DNA from: Speluncibacter jeojiensis
GTDB lineage: Bacteria > Actinomycetota > Actinomycetes > Mycobacteriales > Mycobacteriaceae
Direction: 5' to 3'
Length of the DNA: 64,000 nucleotides
Assembly: GCF_029589495.1 (NCBI RefSeq)
Contig: NZ_JAAIVF010000002.1
Location: 62,001 to 126,000, forward strand
Shown: piece after piece, positions 45,703 to 55,147 of the stretch
How the letters are laid out: the number at the start of each line of letters is the position of its first letter
Numbering within the stretch: position 1 is the stretch's first letter
Notes under the pieces: generated by a model
Told to the model about the DNA's origin: nothing
Database searches by the model: none
Seen by the model: only the letters and a program-made list of their open reading frames with translations
Made by a program: the position numbers and the translations under genes

Positions 45703-46500
45703 TCACCAGGCGAGAGTCGAGAGCAGCGAGGCGACGGCCTGCACGATCCGATGGTCCGTGCCCGGCGTGAACGTGCTCCACAGGGCCCCGTCCGCGGCCA
45801 GGCTGGGCGAGGCCACGACCCGTCCCTTCGCTGTGTTGTAGACGACGACCGCGCCGGGCGCCTGGGTGGTCTTGGCGTCGCCGTGCGCGATGGCGACGAT
45901 CTCGGCATAGGTCGACATCGACCCGAGGGCGGCGCCCAACGCCGCAGCATCGTCCTCTGTCGCGCCTGCTCTGCGCAGTGCGGACTCGTAGTCGCCGGTC
46001 TCACGACCCGCCTCGAGTGCATCGACCAGGGTCTGGGTGGGTGCGTTCACGCGGTCGAACTGCGCCGCCGCCTGCCGGCCGAGCGCGGCCAGCACCGGAG
46101 CCGCGACGGTCTGCGGCGAATCTGTCACGGAGGCATCCTGCAGCACAATCGATTCCGGCCCGCGCATGGCCAGCACGTGCCGTTGCGAGGCGTCGGTCAC
46201 CAGACACAGCCGCAGCACGTCGGTCGGCGTGTAGAGCCGCATGGCCAATTCACGCGTCGGCCTGGCCAGCACGGAGAACAAGTCGACCAGCTTCGGGGCC
46301 AAGTCGTCGCCGTCGAGCAGCCCCGCGCCCTCGAAGGCGGCGCGCTGCTCGAGCCTCGCCCTGGCGAGCGCGGATGAATCGTCGTGGGTGGACATCGTGC
46401 CCAACACCACCGGCAACACGTCGATGCCGAGCAGGAACATACAGAAGTCGACCGCGTCCGGACTCAGCGTCGCCGAGCCCGAACGTTCGTCAACGGTCAT
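45703..46500 (-). CDS. espG: EspG-family chaperone for PE/PPE substrates
   Basis: A 265-residue cytosolic protein of the EspG family, which binds the PPE partner of a PE-PPE pair before export. It opens with SPDAVDFCMFLLGIDVLPVV and ends with a strand-rich part (KGRVVASPSLAADGALWSTF). The start ATG at 46500 is 5 bases past the PPE stop, with no clear ribosome binding site, so it depends on coupling. The location directly after PE and PPE genes supports the call. Confidence 0.82.
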   Translation of the reverse strand: MTVDERSGSATLSPDAVDFCMFLLGIDVLPVVLGTMSTHDDSSALARARLEQRAAFEGAGLLDGDDLAPKLVDLFSVLARPTRELAMRLYTPTDVLRLCLVTDASQRHVLAMRGPESIVLQDASVTDSPQTVAAPVLAALGRQAAAQFDRVNAPTQTLVDALEAGRETGDYESALRRAGATEDDAAALGAALGSMSTYAEIVAIAHGDAKTTQAPGAVVVYNTAKGRVVASPSLAADGALWSTFTPGTDHRIVQAVASLLSTLAW

Positions 46501-46505
46501 GGGGA

Positions 46506-47738
46506 TCAACGGGTTTCCGGTGCACCGCCGATGACTGCGGGCACCACCACCCGGCCGTCGGCGAAATGCTCGAAGTGCCGAAGGTAGTCCGGGGCGTCGC
46601 GCTCGTCCTCGTCGTCGAGCCCGCCGACCGCACCCGGTCCACGACTGCCCGTCATCGCCGGGCTCGTCCCGCTGCGACCGCTCGCGGCCGCAGGTTCGGA
46701 CGCGGCCGCGCCGGTGGTCGACGAGGCCGTCGCGCCACCGAGCCCGGAGACCTGACCCGGCGCGCCCGGGGCGAAGCCGAACCCGCCCGCTCCCGGCATC
46801 GCGGTCACACCGCCGGCCGAACCCACCCAGCCGGCGGGCAGGCCCAGTCCGCCGCCCGCGGCGGACAGCACGCCCAACTTGGGCAGCGCGGCCGCGCCAC
46901 CGACCGTGCCGGCCGCAGCGCCCGCGCCCGCGATCGGCGAGGGCCCGCCGAGTCCACCACCGAGGCCACCCATGGCGGCCTGTCCGGCGGCGGACACCAT
47001 CGTGGTGGCCCCGGACGCGACGGTCGAAACCGTTCCCCCGGCGATGTTTCCGACTTCGGCGACGACCGAGCCGGGCACCGATCCGAGCGGATTGGACCCG
47101 AGCGCGGAGGCGGCCTGCGTGGCCAGGTTCTCGGCAGCCGCGACCGGGTCGAACGGCACCGGACCGCCAGTACCGCCGGCCGCCGCGCCGATGCCCGTGA
47201 TGGGCGGCGCGGGGCTGAACGGGACCGGCGCCGACAGGACCGTGCTGGCCGCCTCGTATCCCTCCATCGCGATCGCGGCACGGATGTCGAGTTCGCGCTG
47301 TGCGGTCTCGGCCGCCGCGCCGGCGCCGGCCAGCGCGGGCCCGCCCGCTGCGCCCGCCGCGACGGCGGTGGCGGCCGCCGCCTGGGTGACGGCGATCTCG
47401 GCGAGGGACGGCATTACCGCTGCCGCAACGGTGTAGGCGGCGGCACCGGCCGTGGTCAGGCCGGCCATGGTCGCCGCGTGTGCGGTGGTCTGACCGAGCC
47501 AGGCATCGAAGCCCGCCAGTTTGACCAGCGCCACGTCTGCAGCGACGCCCTGCCATGCCGCCGCGAGCCCCGCCGTCGTGGCGGTCAGCTCGGCGCTGGC
47601 CCCTGCCAGCACCGCAGACAGTTCCGCCCACGAGGCGGAGGCCGCACCCAGCGGGATCGGTCCCGCCCCGGTGTCGAGGTTGAACGAGTTGACCGTGGCG
47701 CCACGCGGGTACCAGACGACACCGGTAAAGCCCAACAT
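46506..47738 (-). CDS. PPE-family-like ESX substrate
   Basis: A 410-residue protein. It has an N-terminal PPE-like helical domain with the WxG turn (GLAAAWQGVAADVALVKLAG near residue 60). The literal Pro-Pro-Glu near the N-terminus is missing; it opens MLGFTGVVWYPRGATVNSFN. A long Gly/Ala/Pro-rich tail follows. The start ATG at 47738 has GGAG 8 bases upstream. It lies between the PE and espG genes in the usual substrate-chaperone order. Confidence 0.82.
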   Translation of the reverse strand: MLGFTGVVWYPRGATVNSFNLDTGAGPIPLGAASASWAELSAVLAGASAELTATTAGLAAAWQGVAADVALVKLAGFDAWLGQTTAHAATMAGLTTAGAAAYTVAAAVMPSLAEIAVTQAAAATAVAAGAAGGPALAGAGAAAETAQRELDIRAAIAMEGYEAASTVLSAPVPFSPAPPITGIGAAAGGTGGPVPFDPVAAAENLATQAASALGSNPLGSVPGSVVAEVGNIAGGTVSTVASGATTMVSAAGQAAMGGLGGGLGGPSPIAGAGAAAGTVGGAAALPKLGVLSAAGGGLGLPAGWVGSAGGVTAMPGAGGFGFAPGAPGQVSGLGGATASSTTGAAASEPAAASGRSGTSPAMTGSRGPGAVGGLDDEDERDAPDYLRHFEHFADGRVVVPAVIGGAPETR

Positions 47739-47811
47739 GTCATGAACTCCTTGACGTGAAGTTTCCGAGAGACGAAGGCCCGAAAGCCGAAGAATGCGTG
47801 GAGGAGCCGGG

Positions 47812-48126
47812 TCAGAGCAGGCGGCCGATGGCCGCACCCGAGACGGCGTCCTGCTCCGCATATGCGGCGGCCTGCGTCCGCAGCGTGGCCGCGGCCTGGC
47901 GCAGCTCGGCAACCCCGCTCGCGGTGGCGGTTTCGAAGCTGTCGACGACGATGCTGTGGAAACCCGTGACGCCGGTGGACACCTCCTCGTGCCCGGCCGG
48001 CAGCAACCGGAGCGTGGGCAGGTGCACCTGCGCAGCGGTCTGGACCTGATCGGCAATGGCGTCGAGCGCGGCGGCCGCGGCCACCAATGCCTCGGGGACG
48101 ACGAGCATTCGTCCTGGCGCTGTCAT
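47812..48126 (-). CDS. PE-family ESX substrate
   Basis: A 104-residue helical hairpin protein. MLVVPEALVAAAAALDAIAD matches the PE N-terminus (V-x-P-E at residues 9-12). AAAYAEQDAVSG carries the YxxxD type VII secretion signal near residue 92. The start ATG at 48126 has GGAGGA upstream. The PPE gene follows 73 bases downstream. The pair would be held by EspG and exported as a heterodimer. Confidence 0.85.
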   Translation of the reverse strand: MTAPGRMLVVPEALVAAAAALDAIADQVQTAAQVHLPTLRLLPAGHEEVSTGVTGFHSIVVDSFETATASGVAELRQAAATLRTQAAAYAEQDAVSGAAIGRLL

Positions 48127-48326
48127 TCTCGGATTCCTCCCGATTACAAGACTGACAATCGATTCCGGCCCCGAAGTTGCCCGTCGGACTCACTCACGAC
48201 GGACTCCGACCACCGAAATCACCTATCACTGTGACGGCGACTATCCCGAAGCGCCGATGACTCCCCCTCGAAATCCTTCGAACCCCACCCATCCGAACGT
48301 TCCCCAATCGGATGCAGGGGGAAGGT

Positions 48327-48342
48327 ATCACGGCACCGTGAT
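48327..48342. promoter_or_regulatory. ATCACGG-CA-CCGTGAT palindrome between PE and esx genes
   Basis: Seven-base perfect arms in the 559-base divergent spacer 48127-48685. This spacer holds no convincing gene and must carry the promoters of the PE-PPE-espG and esx operons. It is a candidate operator for either side. Confidence 0.35.
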
Positions 48343-48685
48343 CGGCGCCAGAACGGTGTTCACAGGTCACCGTCCGCCGTCGCGCGAGCCGGCCCTGCCC
48401 GGCGCCCGACACTGTCACAACGACACGATTCGATCGACACTCGCTGTCCGACAATTGTTTTCATCTCTCGTGCACAGACATCACCGACACGCCGGGCAAC
48501 TGGTTGTCCCCAGGCTTCCCGAGGTGCCCTGGCGCACCGCGCCCGATCCACCTATTGTTTCGCTCGGGCGCCGATCTCGGCGTCCGGGGGATTAGCCACG
48601 ACCGGCTGATCGTGTTCGCGTGACACGAGCCGGCCCAAGGGGGGCCGAATGCTGCAGGTTGCGCATGACATTTGGAGGGTGATCT

Positions 48686-49021
48686 ATGGGTTCGCCGATG
48701 ATGCGGGCAACGCAATCGGACATGGATATCGCGGCGCGACACGTTGCCGACGTCAACCAGCAGGTCCAGGGTGAGCTGAAGGCGCTGCAGGGCAAGCTCG
48801 AGATGCTGCAGGGTTCCTGGGTCGGTATCTCGGCCACGGAGTTCCACAACATCATGGAGCGTTACCAGGCCGATTCGATGAAGCTCAGCCAGGCGCTGGA
48901 GTCCATCAGCGAGAACATCAAGGCCAATGGCTCGAAGTTCCAGGAGTCGGTCGAGGAGCACGCGCGCATCCTGCGCAGCGCGGGAGGCGGCCTGGACGGC
49001 GGCCCGCTCAACATGAACTGA
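48686..49021 (+). CDS. esxB: WXG100 protein, EsxB-like
   Basis: A 111-residue helical hairpin substrate of the ESX system. The WxG turn is in LQGSWVGISATEFHNI near residue 55. The tail (RSAGGGLDGGPLNMN) has no YxxxD/E signal. The start ATG at 48686 has GGAGGG 6 bases upstream. The partner gene follows 51 bases later. By analogy they form a heterodimer. Confidence 0.9.
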   Translation: MGSPMMRATQSDMDIAARHVADVNQQVQGELKALQGKLEMLQGSWVGISATEFHNIMERYQADSMKLSQALESISENIKANGSKFQESVEEHARILRSAGGGLDGGPLNMN

Positions 49022-49072
49022 CGGGTCCTCCGTCCTACACGCTCAAGCAGCACCTTCCGAAGGGGGAAGTCC

Positions 49073-49372
49073 ATGCCCAATCCTGGCGAGATTCTCTACA
49101 ACCACGCGCACATCGCCCAGTCCGCCGCGGACATCGGTGTCGCGGCGCAGCACATCAAGGCCGAACTCGACGATCTCGAGCGCTACGTCAAGCAGCTGGT
49201 GTCGACCTGGGACGGCGACGCGTCCACCAACTACCAGCAGGCACAGGCCAAGTGGAACTCCGCGGCCAACGACATCAACCTCATCCTGCAGCAGCTCGCG
49301 CGCGCTGTCGGCGACGGCAACCAGCACATGGCCGACGTCGACAAGGCCGCCGGCGCCTCGTGGGCGGTCTGA
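49073..49372 (+). CDS. esxA: WXG100 protein, EsxA-like
   Basis: A 99-residue partner of the preceding protein. The WxG turn is in LVSTWDGDASTNYQQAQAKW near residue 45. The start ATG at 49073 has a GGGGGAAG ribosome binding site. It ends in GASWAV without a YxxxD/E motif. Which of the two is strictly EsxA or EsxB cannot be set by sequence alone; the names follow gene order. Confidence 0.9.
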   Translation: MPNPGEILYNHAHIAQSAADIGVAAQHIKAELDDLERYVKQLVSTWDGDASTNYQQAQAKWNSAANDINLILQQLARAVGDGNQHMADVDKAAGASWAV

Positions 49373-49633
49373 TCCCCGCGATTCCACGATCTCGGACAAC
49401 GCAGTGCGAGCGCACTGCGTGATCGCCCAGTGATCGCCCAGTGCGACCACCGATTCGTGCGGTGACCAGTCACCGTCCGACGGCCCCCGGAGTCCACGAC
49501 TTCGGGGGCCGCGGCGTCGGCGGACGCCCCCTGCGACCTGCGGGCCCGCACCTGCGCGCTGCTAGGATGGCGCGCCGGCACAGTCAGTCGGACGGCCGGT
49601 CCGTAACCGTCGGCGAGTAACAGAGGGGGAGCT

Positions 49634-51583
49634 GTGAACAACGGCGACGAATTCGATCTGCCGATTGCGCCACCCTGGCTGCAGGAGGAGTCGGCGCCTC
49701 CGACGCCGAGCCGATCACGCGGCCGCCGGTCGACACCCGAGCAGTCGGCGTCACGGCAGCCCGAACTGCCGGACCCCGGGGCGGGGCAACCCATGTCGCA
49801 TCCGCCTGTGTCACATCCGCCTGTGTCGCAGCCGCCTCTGTCACCGCGACCTGTGGCCGCACCGCCGACGCCGCAACCGTTCTCGCCGCAGCAGCCCGCG
49901 CCCGTCCCGCCTACCGGAACCGAGCGCACGCAGGCCATGCCGCCTTCGGCACCTACTCCGATCCCGACGCCGCCGACCCAGGTCGCACCGCCACCACCGG
50001 CTCCGACCGCTCCGGCGGCCGCCCTGCAGCTACCGAGTACCCCCCAGCCGGCGAGCACCCCGCAGCAGGTCATGCCACCACGCGATGTCACTGCCGCGCG
50101 GCCGGTGGCACCTCCGCGACCGCAACCCGCCGCCTCCGCCGTGCCGGAACCACCTGCCGCACCTCAGCGCCATCACATGCCGGTGCAACTGCCCCCGCCG
50201 ATCCCGGCGTCGCAGGGTGCGCCACAGCCGTTCTCTCCGCCCGCACCGGTACCCACGTCGCGGCCGGAGCCGGCGCAGGCCCCGCCCCAGCCGCCCATGC
50301 CCCCGGCCCCGATGCCCCCTGTCCCCGCTCCCGAGGTCCCGGCTCCCCTTGCTCCGACGGTCGCCGCGGCGGCGGCGGTGTCCCCGGCACCCGCCGCGCC
50401 GGTAACTCCCCTGCCGCATCCACCGCCACCGGGTCCCGTCCCCCCGGGGCCACCACCCGTTGCGCAGCAGTTCCCCGTCCAGCACCCGGACGAGTCCGCG
50501 TACCCGCAGCCCCAGATCCCGCAACCCGACACCCGGCAGGTCGCGTTCCAGCAGACCCAGATGCTGCCGCCGCAGGCACAACCCCCGCTGCCGTACCAGC
50601 CCCCGGCGCCGCAGGCGGACCCCATGGCGGCCCCCGGTTCGGGCATCGACGAACTCGATCTGCTGCACCGCGCCAGGCGCGCACCGCAGAGCGGGTGGCG
50701 GCGCGCGGTCTTCCGGGTGTCCGGCGGCGCCGTCAATCCGGGCGAATCACCGGAAGACATCGCCCAGCGCGAGCTCATCGACCGGGTGAACCAGCCGATC
50801 CGCGGCGACTACCGCATCGCCGTGCTCTCCCTCAAGGGCGGCGTCGGCAAGACGACCACGACGATCGGGCTCGGCTCCACCTTCGCCTCACTGCGCGGCG
50901 ATCGAGTCATCGCGGTGGACGCCAACCCCGATCTCGGGACCCTGGCGCAGCGCATCCCCAGGCAGACCATGGCCACGGTCCGGGACCTGCTGCAGGATCC
51001 CTCGATCCACCGGTACTCGGATGTGCGCGCCTACACCTCGCAGGCACCGAGCCGCCTCGAGGTGCTTGCGAGCGAGCAGGACCCGTCGGTCTCGGAGGCG
51101 TTCAGCGAGCACGACTACCGATCCGTGATCAAGATCCTGCAGTCGTACTACAACGTGATCCTCACCGACTGCGGCACCGGGCTCATGCACTCGGCGATGA
51201 ACGGCGTGCTCGGCATGGCGAGTTCGCTGGTGCTGGTCAGTTCGCCGGCGATCGACGGTGCGCGCAGCGCCTCCGCCACGCTCGACTGGCTCACCCATCA
51301 CGGATACCGGCACCTGGTCGACCGCACCGTCGTGGTCATCAGCGCGACCCGCACCGGGTCGGGCAGCGTCGACCTCGACGAGCTGCGCCGGTTGTTCCTG
51401 GACCGCTGCCGGGCCGTGCAGTTCGTGCCGTTCGACGATCACCTCGCCGAGGGCGCCGAGATCGACCTGGAGTTGTGTTCGAAGTCCACCCGCCGCGCGT
51501 TCACCGAGCTCGCGGCGATGGTCGCCGACGACTTCCCGGCCGCCGCGGGCCGGCACACCATCGGAGGACCCGCGCCCCGCTAG
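49634..51583 (+). CDS. espI: EspI-like ParA ATPase with a long proline-rich head (right copy)
   Basis: A 649-residue protein. About 340 residues rich in Pro, Ala and Gln precede GWRRAVFRVSGGAVNPGES and a ParA/MinD domain. That domain has LKGGVGKTTTTIGLG, VIAVDANPDLGTLAQR and ILTDCGTGLMHSAMNG. This is the layout of EspI of ESX-1 of M. tuberculosis. The start GTG at 49634 has GGGGGAG upstream. It lies downstream of the esx pair in the same direction and is a paralogue of the protein at 31477. Confidence 0.9.
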   Translation: MNNGDEFDLPIAPPWLQEESAPPTPSRSRGRRSTPEQSASRQPELPDPGAGQPMSHPPVSHPPVSQPPLSPRPVAAPPTPQPFSPQQPAPVPPTGTERTQAMPPSAPTPIPTPPTQVAPPPPAPTAPAAALQLPSTPQPASTPQQVMPPRDVTAARPVAPPRPQPAASAVPEPPAAPQRHHMPVQLPPPIPASQGAPQPFSPPAPVPTSRPEPAQAPPQPPMPPAPMPPVPAPEVPAPLAPTVAAAAAVSPAPAAPVTPLPHPPPPGPVPPGPPPVAQQFPVQHPDESAYPQPQIPQPDTRQVAFQQTQMLPPQAQPPLPYQPPAPQADPMAAPGSGIDELDLLHRARRAPQSGWRRAVFRVSGGAVNPGESPEDIAQRELIDRVNQPIRGDYRIAVLSLKGGVGKTTTTIGLGSTFASLRGDRVIAVDANPDLGTLAQRIPRQTMATVRDLLQDPSIHRYSDVRAYTSQAPSRLEVLASEQDPSVSEAFSEHDYRSVIKILQSYYNVILTDCGTGLMHSAMNGVLGMASSLVLVSSPAIDGARSASATLDWLTHHGYRHLVDRTVVVISATRTGSGSVDLDELRRLFLDRCRAVQFVPFDDHLAEGAEIDLELCSKSTRRAFTELAAMVADDFPAAAGRHTIGGPAPR

Positions 51584-51622
51584 CGCAGGCTCCGCTCCCC
51601 GTCACTACCGGTGGTGGCTCGC

Positions 51623-51973
51623 CTACTGATATTGCGGGCAGTAGTTCTTTATCGCGGTGTTCACCAGGTCGTCACCCTCGTGATCGTGTCCCTTGCCGCG
51701 CACCGCGCGGTAGAGGTCGTCCTTGGTGCCACCACTGCGCAACTGGTCGCACATGACGGTCGCCGTCCGGATCAGTGTGCCGCGGTCACCCGCCAGCCAG
51801 AACGGGTCCACCTGCGACAAGAACGCATCGTCCTGCGCTGTGAGCTGATGCTGCGTCGCGGTCACCGTCGGGGCCGCGGCGGTCTCGGCGTTCGTGGCAC
51901 CGGACTGACTGCAACCGGCGGCGAGCAGCGCCGCGCCCGCGATGAGGGTGACGGCGGTATGACGGTGACGCAC
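51623..51973 (-). CDS. DUF732 lipoprotein
   Basis: A 116-residue exported lipoprotein. The signal peptide ends in the lipobox LLAAGC. The mature part follows the DUF732 pattern: DDAFLSQVDPFWLAGDRG, then TATVMCDQLRSGGT and DLVNTAIKNYCPQY, with two further cysteines. GTG 51973 places the signal peptide at the N-terminus. DUF732 proteins are small envelope proteins of mycolic-acid bacteria without known function. Confidence 0.82.
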   Translation of the reverse strand: MRHRHTAVTLIAGAALLAAGCSQSGATNAETAAAPTVTATQHQLTAQDDAFLSQVDPFWLAGDRGTLIRTATVMCDQLRSGGTKDDLYRAVRGKGHDHEGDDLVNTAIKNYCPQYQ

Positions 51974-52198
51974 TGGCGTGACCTTTCTCTCTCCTTGTGC
52001 TCTGCAGGTTAGGGAACCGCATCGCCACACGGCGAGCACCGAGATCGCATTCTGTGCGATGCCACAGCAGAACTCGTCACCACTCTCAGGGAATCCCGCT
52101 GTCGAAGCGGGCACCTCGACCAGCCGCGTCGATTAGCTCGGGGACCGCCCAGCCCCTAAGATCACTGGCAACCGCCCAGGCCGACAAGCTGGAGAAAC

Positions 52199-55147
52199 TT
52201 GCTCGCTGTACTGCTCGCCCACGCGATCGCCGCCGTTTCGGCTCCGATGATCATGCGAGTGGCAGGCCGTAACGGCTTCTATCTCCTGGCCTTGGTTCCC
52301 CTCGCCGGGCTCGGCTGGACCATCGACGCCTGGGGGACCGAACAGCGCCTCACGCTCGACTGGGTTCCCGGTCTGTCGATGAACATCGCGCTGCGATTCG
52401 ACTCGCTGGCGCAGATACTGGCGGTCCTCGTCTTGGGCGTCGGCGCCCTGGTGCTGGTCTACTGCGGCCGCTATTTCGACGAGGGATCGCCTCGGCTGGG
52501 CTGGTTTGCGGCCGAGATGGTCGCCTTCGCCGGCACCATGTTCGGGCTCGTGCTCAGCGACAACATGCTGCTGCTCTACGTCTTCTGGGAACTGACCACG
52601 GTGCTGTCGTTCCTGCTCGTCGGGCATTACGGCGAGCGCGCCTCGAGCCGGCGTGCCGCCACCCAGGCGCTACTGGTGACCACCGCAGGCGGGCTGGCGA
52701 TGCTCGTCGGCATCATCATGCTCGGCCAGATGTCCGGCACCTATCTGCTCTCCGACCTGGTCGCGCACCCGCCGCACGGATGGCTCAGCGCCACCGCGAT
52801 CGTGCTCGTGCTCATCGGCGCGCTGAGCAAGTCCGCGATCGTGCCGATGCACTTCTGGCTACCGGGCGCGATGGCCGCCCCGACCCCGGTCAGCGCCTAC
52901 CTGCACGCCGCCGCCATGGTGAAGGCCGGCATCTTCCTGGTCGCCCGGTTGGCGCCCGGCTTCGCCGAGTCGTCGCCGTGGCGACCGCTGGTGCTCACCC
53001 TCGGCATCGTCTCGATGATTCTCGCCGGCTGGCGTGCACTGCGCGAGTACGACCTGAAGCTGATCCTGGCGTTCGGCACGGTCAGCCAACTCGGCTTCAT
53101 GATGGTGCTGGTCGGCACCGGCAGCCACGACGCGGCGCTGGCCGGCGTGACGATCGTCGTGGCCCACGCGCTGTTCAAGTCGACCCTGTTCATGGTCGTC
53201 GGCGTCATCGACCACTCCACCGGCACCCGCGACGTCCGCAAGCTGGCCGGGCTCGGGCGCGCCCACAAGGGGCTGACTCTGATCGCGTGTGCGGCCGCCG
53301 CGAGCATGGCCGGGGTGCCGCCGTTCCTCGGTTTCGTCGGCAAGGAGGCGGCGCTCGAGTCGTATCTGAACACCCCGGTCCTCGACGACCTCTCGCGCAG
53401 TCTGGTGTTCGTCGGCATCGTCGTCGGCTCGATCTTCACCGTCGCCTACACGCTGCGATTCCTCTCCGGCGCCTTCGCCGGCAAGGGACTCGACGCGCCG
53501 AGCAAGGCCGTCGCCGAGATGCACCGCCCCAGCCCGCTGTTCCTCGCCGCGCCGACGATCCTGGCCCTCGCGGGACTCGCGGCGGGTCTGCAGGCGCCGC
53601 GGATCGGCGCGCTGCTCGAGCCGTACGCCAAGACACTGCCGACCGGCGCCGGGGGTGGCTACCACCTCGCGCTCTGGCATCACGTCGGACCGGCGATGTG
53701 GATCACCATCCTCGTCTTCATCGGCGGCTTCGCGTTGTTCTTCGCGCACCGCGCGGTGGCACGGGCACGGTTCGGCAACCCGCCGCTCGGCAACGCCGAC
53801 CGCGCCTACGACTGGGCACTTCGCGCCGCGGACAGCCTGTCGCTGCGACTGACCTCCACTGTGCAGCGCGGTTCGCTCCCGCTCACCCAGACGATCATCC
53901 TGACCACGCTGGTCGTGCTGTCCACGATGGTGCTGATCTTCGGCGCCACCGGCCCGGCCCGGCTGCATCTGTGGGGCAGTCCCCTCGAGGTCGCCATCGG
54001 CCTGCTCATGCTGATCCCCGCAGTCGCCGCGACCGTCCTGCGCAACCGGCTCGCCGCGGTGTTGATGGTCGGCTTCACCGGTTACGGCAGCGGCGTCATC
54101 TTCGCTCTGCACGGCGCGCCCGACCTGGCGCTGACGCAGTTCCTGGTCGAGACGCTGATGCTGGTGATCTTCGTGCTGGTGCTGCGCAAACTGCCGGCCG
54201 ACACGAATGTCCGGCGCGCCATGGGCTTTCGCGGGTGGCGGATCGTCCTGGCCGCGCTCGTCGGCGCGGCGCTGACCACCATCGGCGCCTACGCGATCAA
54301 TGCACGCAACACGCAACCGGTCGCCTCGGTGCTGCCGCACGCGGCATACGCGGTCGGGCACGGCAAGAACGTCGTGAACGTGCTGCTGGTGGACATTCGC
54401 GCCTGGGACACCTTCGGCGAGATCACCGTGCTGCTGGTCGCGGCCACCGGCGTCGCCAGCCTGGTGTTCCGCAACCGGCGTTTCGGCAGCGCACCCCGGG
54501 TCGCCGACGCCCCCGACGCCGCCGTCGAGCCGCCCACGGTTCCGCTCCCCGCCACCGTGCCGCCGACCACTCCCCCTGCAGGTTCCCCTGTGGCTGTCGC
54601 GTCCGACAGCCACACCGACGAGGATCTGGTGCCCAACCCCGCCTACCGCTCACCGCACGGGCCGATCACCTGGCTGCGCGGCAGCGAGTTGCGCGACCCC
54701 CGGCACCGCACGCTGGTCCTCGAGGTCACCACCCGCGTCGTCTTCCCGACCATCATGGTGCTGTCGGTGTACTTCTTCTTCGCCGGACACAACCACCCGG
54801 GCGGTGGCTTCGCGGGCGGGCTCACCGCCGGGCTCGCACTGGTGCTGCGATATCTGGCGGGCGGACGGTACGAACTCGGCGAGACCGTGCCCATCGACGC
54901 CGGCAAGATCCTCGGGCTCGGCCTGTTCTGCTCCGCGGCCACCGCGACGGTCTCGATGCTGCTCGGCGCGCCGGTGCTGTCCTCGGCGGTGGTCGAGGTG
55001 ACGCTGCCGTTGCTCGGCCACATCACCGTGGTCACGGCGATGTTCTTCGATCTGGGCGTCTACCTGATCGTGGTGGGACTCGTGCTCGACGTGCTCCGCA
55101 GTCTCGGCGCCCGACTCGACTCACCGGTGGAGGTGAAGCTGCAATGA
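52199..55147 (+). CDS. mrpA: Mrp antiporter subunit A fused to subunit B
   Basis: A 982-residue membrane subunit of the multi-gene Na+(K+)/H+ antiporter. The first 600 or so residues are the proton-pumping domain related to NuoL (for example LLYVFWELTTVLSFLLVGHY and AMAAPTPVSAYLHAAAMVKA). The last 150 residues, after a Pro-rich hinge, form MrpB (VVFPTIMVLSVYFFFAGHNH). The start is TTG at 52199 after GGAGAAAC, which fits the family N-terminus. TAAGAT (52157-52162) is a possible -10. The next gene overlaps by 4 bases. Confidence 0.93.
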   Translation: MLAVLLAHAIAAVSAPMIMRVAGRNGFYLLALVPLAGLGWTIDAWGTEQRLTLDWVPGLSMNIALRFDSLAQILAVLVLGVGALVLVYCGRYFDEGSPRLGWFAAEMVAFAGTMFGLVLSDNMLLLYVFWELTTVLSFLLVGHYGERASSRRAATQALLVTTAGGLAMLVGIIMLGQMSGTYLLSDLVAHPPHGWLSATAIVLVLIGALSKSAIVPMHFWLPGAMAAPTPVSAYLHAAAMVKAGIFLVARLAPGFAESSPWRPLVLTLGIVSMILAGWRALREYDLKLILAFGTVSQLGFMMVLVGTGSHDAALAGVTIVVAHALFKSTLFMVVGVIDHSTGTRDVRKLAGLGRAHKGLTLIACAAAASMAGVPPFLGFVGKEAALESYLNTPVLDDLSRSLVFVGIVVGSIFTVAYTLRFLSGAFAGKGLDAPSKAVAEMHRPSPLFLAAPTILALAGLAAGLQAPRIGALLEPYAKTLPTGAGGGYHLALWHHVGPAMWITILVFIGGFALFFAHRAVARARFGNPPLGNADRAYDWALRAADSLSLRLTSTVQRGSLPLTQTIILTTLVVLSTMVLIFGATGPARLHLWGSPLEVAIGLLMLIPAVAATVLRNRLAAVLMVGFTGYGSGVIFALHGAPDLALTQFLVETLMLVIFVLVLRKLPADTNVRRAMGFRGWRIVLAALVGAALTTIGAYAINARNTQPVASVLPHAAYAVGHGKNVVNVLLVDIRAWDTFGEITVLLVAATGVASLVFRNRRFGSAPRVADAPDAAVEPPTVPLPATVPPTTPPAGSPVAVASDSHTDEDLVPNPAYRSPHGPITWLRGSELRDPRHRTLVLEVTTRVVFPTIMVLSVYFFFAGHNHPGGGFAGGLTAGLALVLRYLAGGRYELGETVPIDAGKILGLGLFCSAATATVSMLLGAPVLSSAVVEVTLPLLGHITVVTAMFFDLGVYLIVVGLVLDVLRSLGARLDSPVEVKLQ

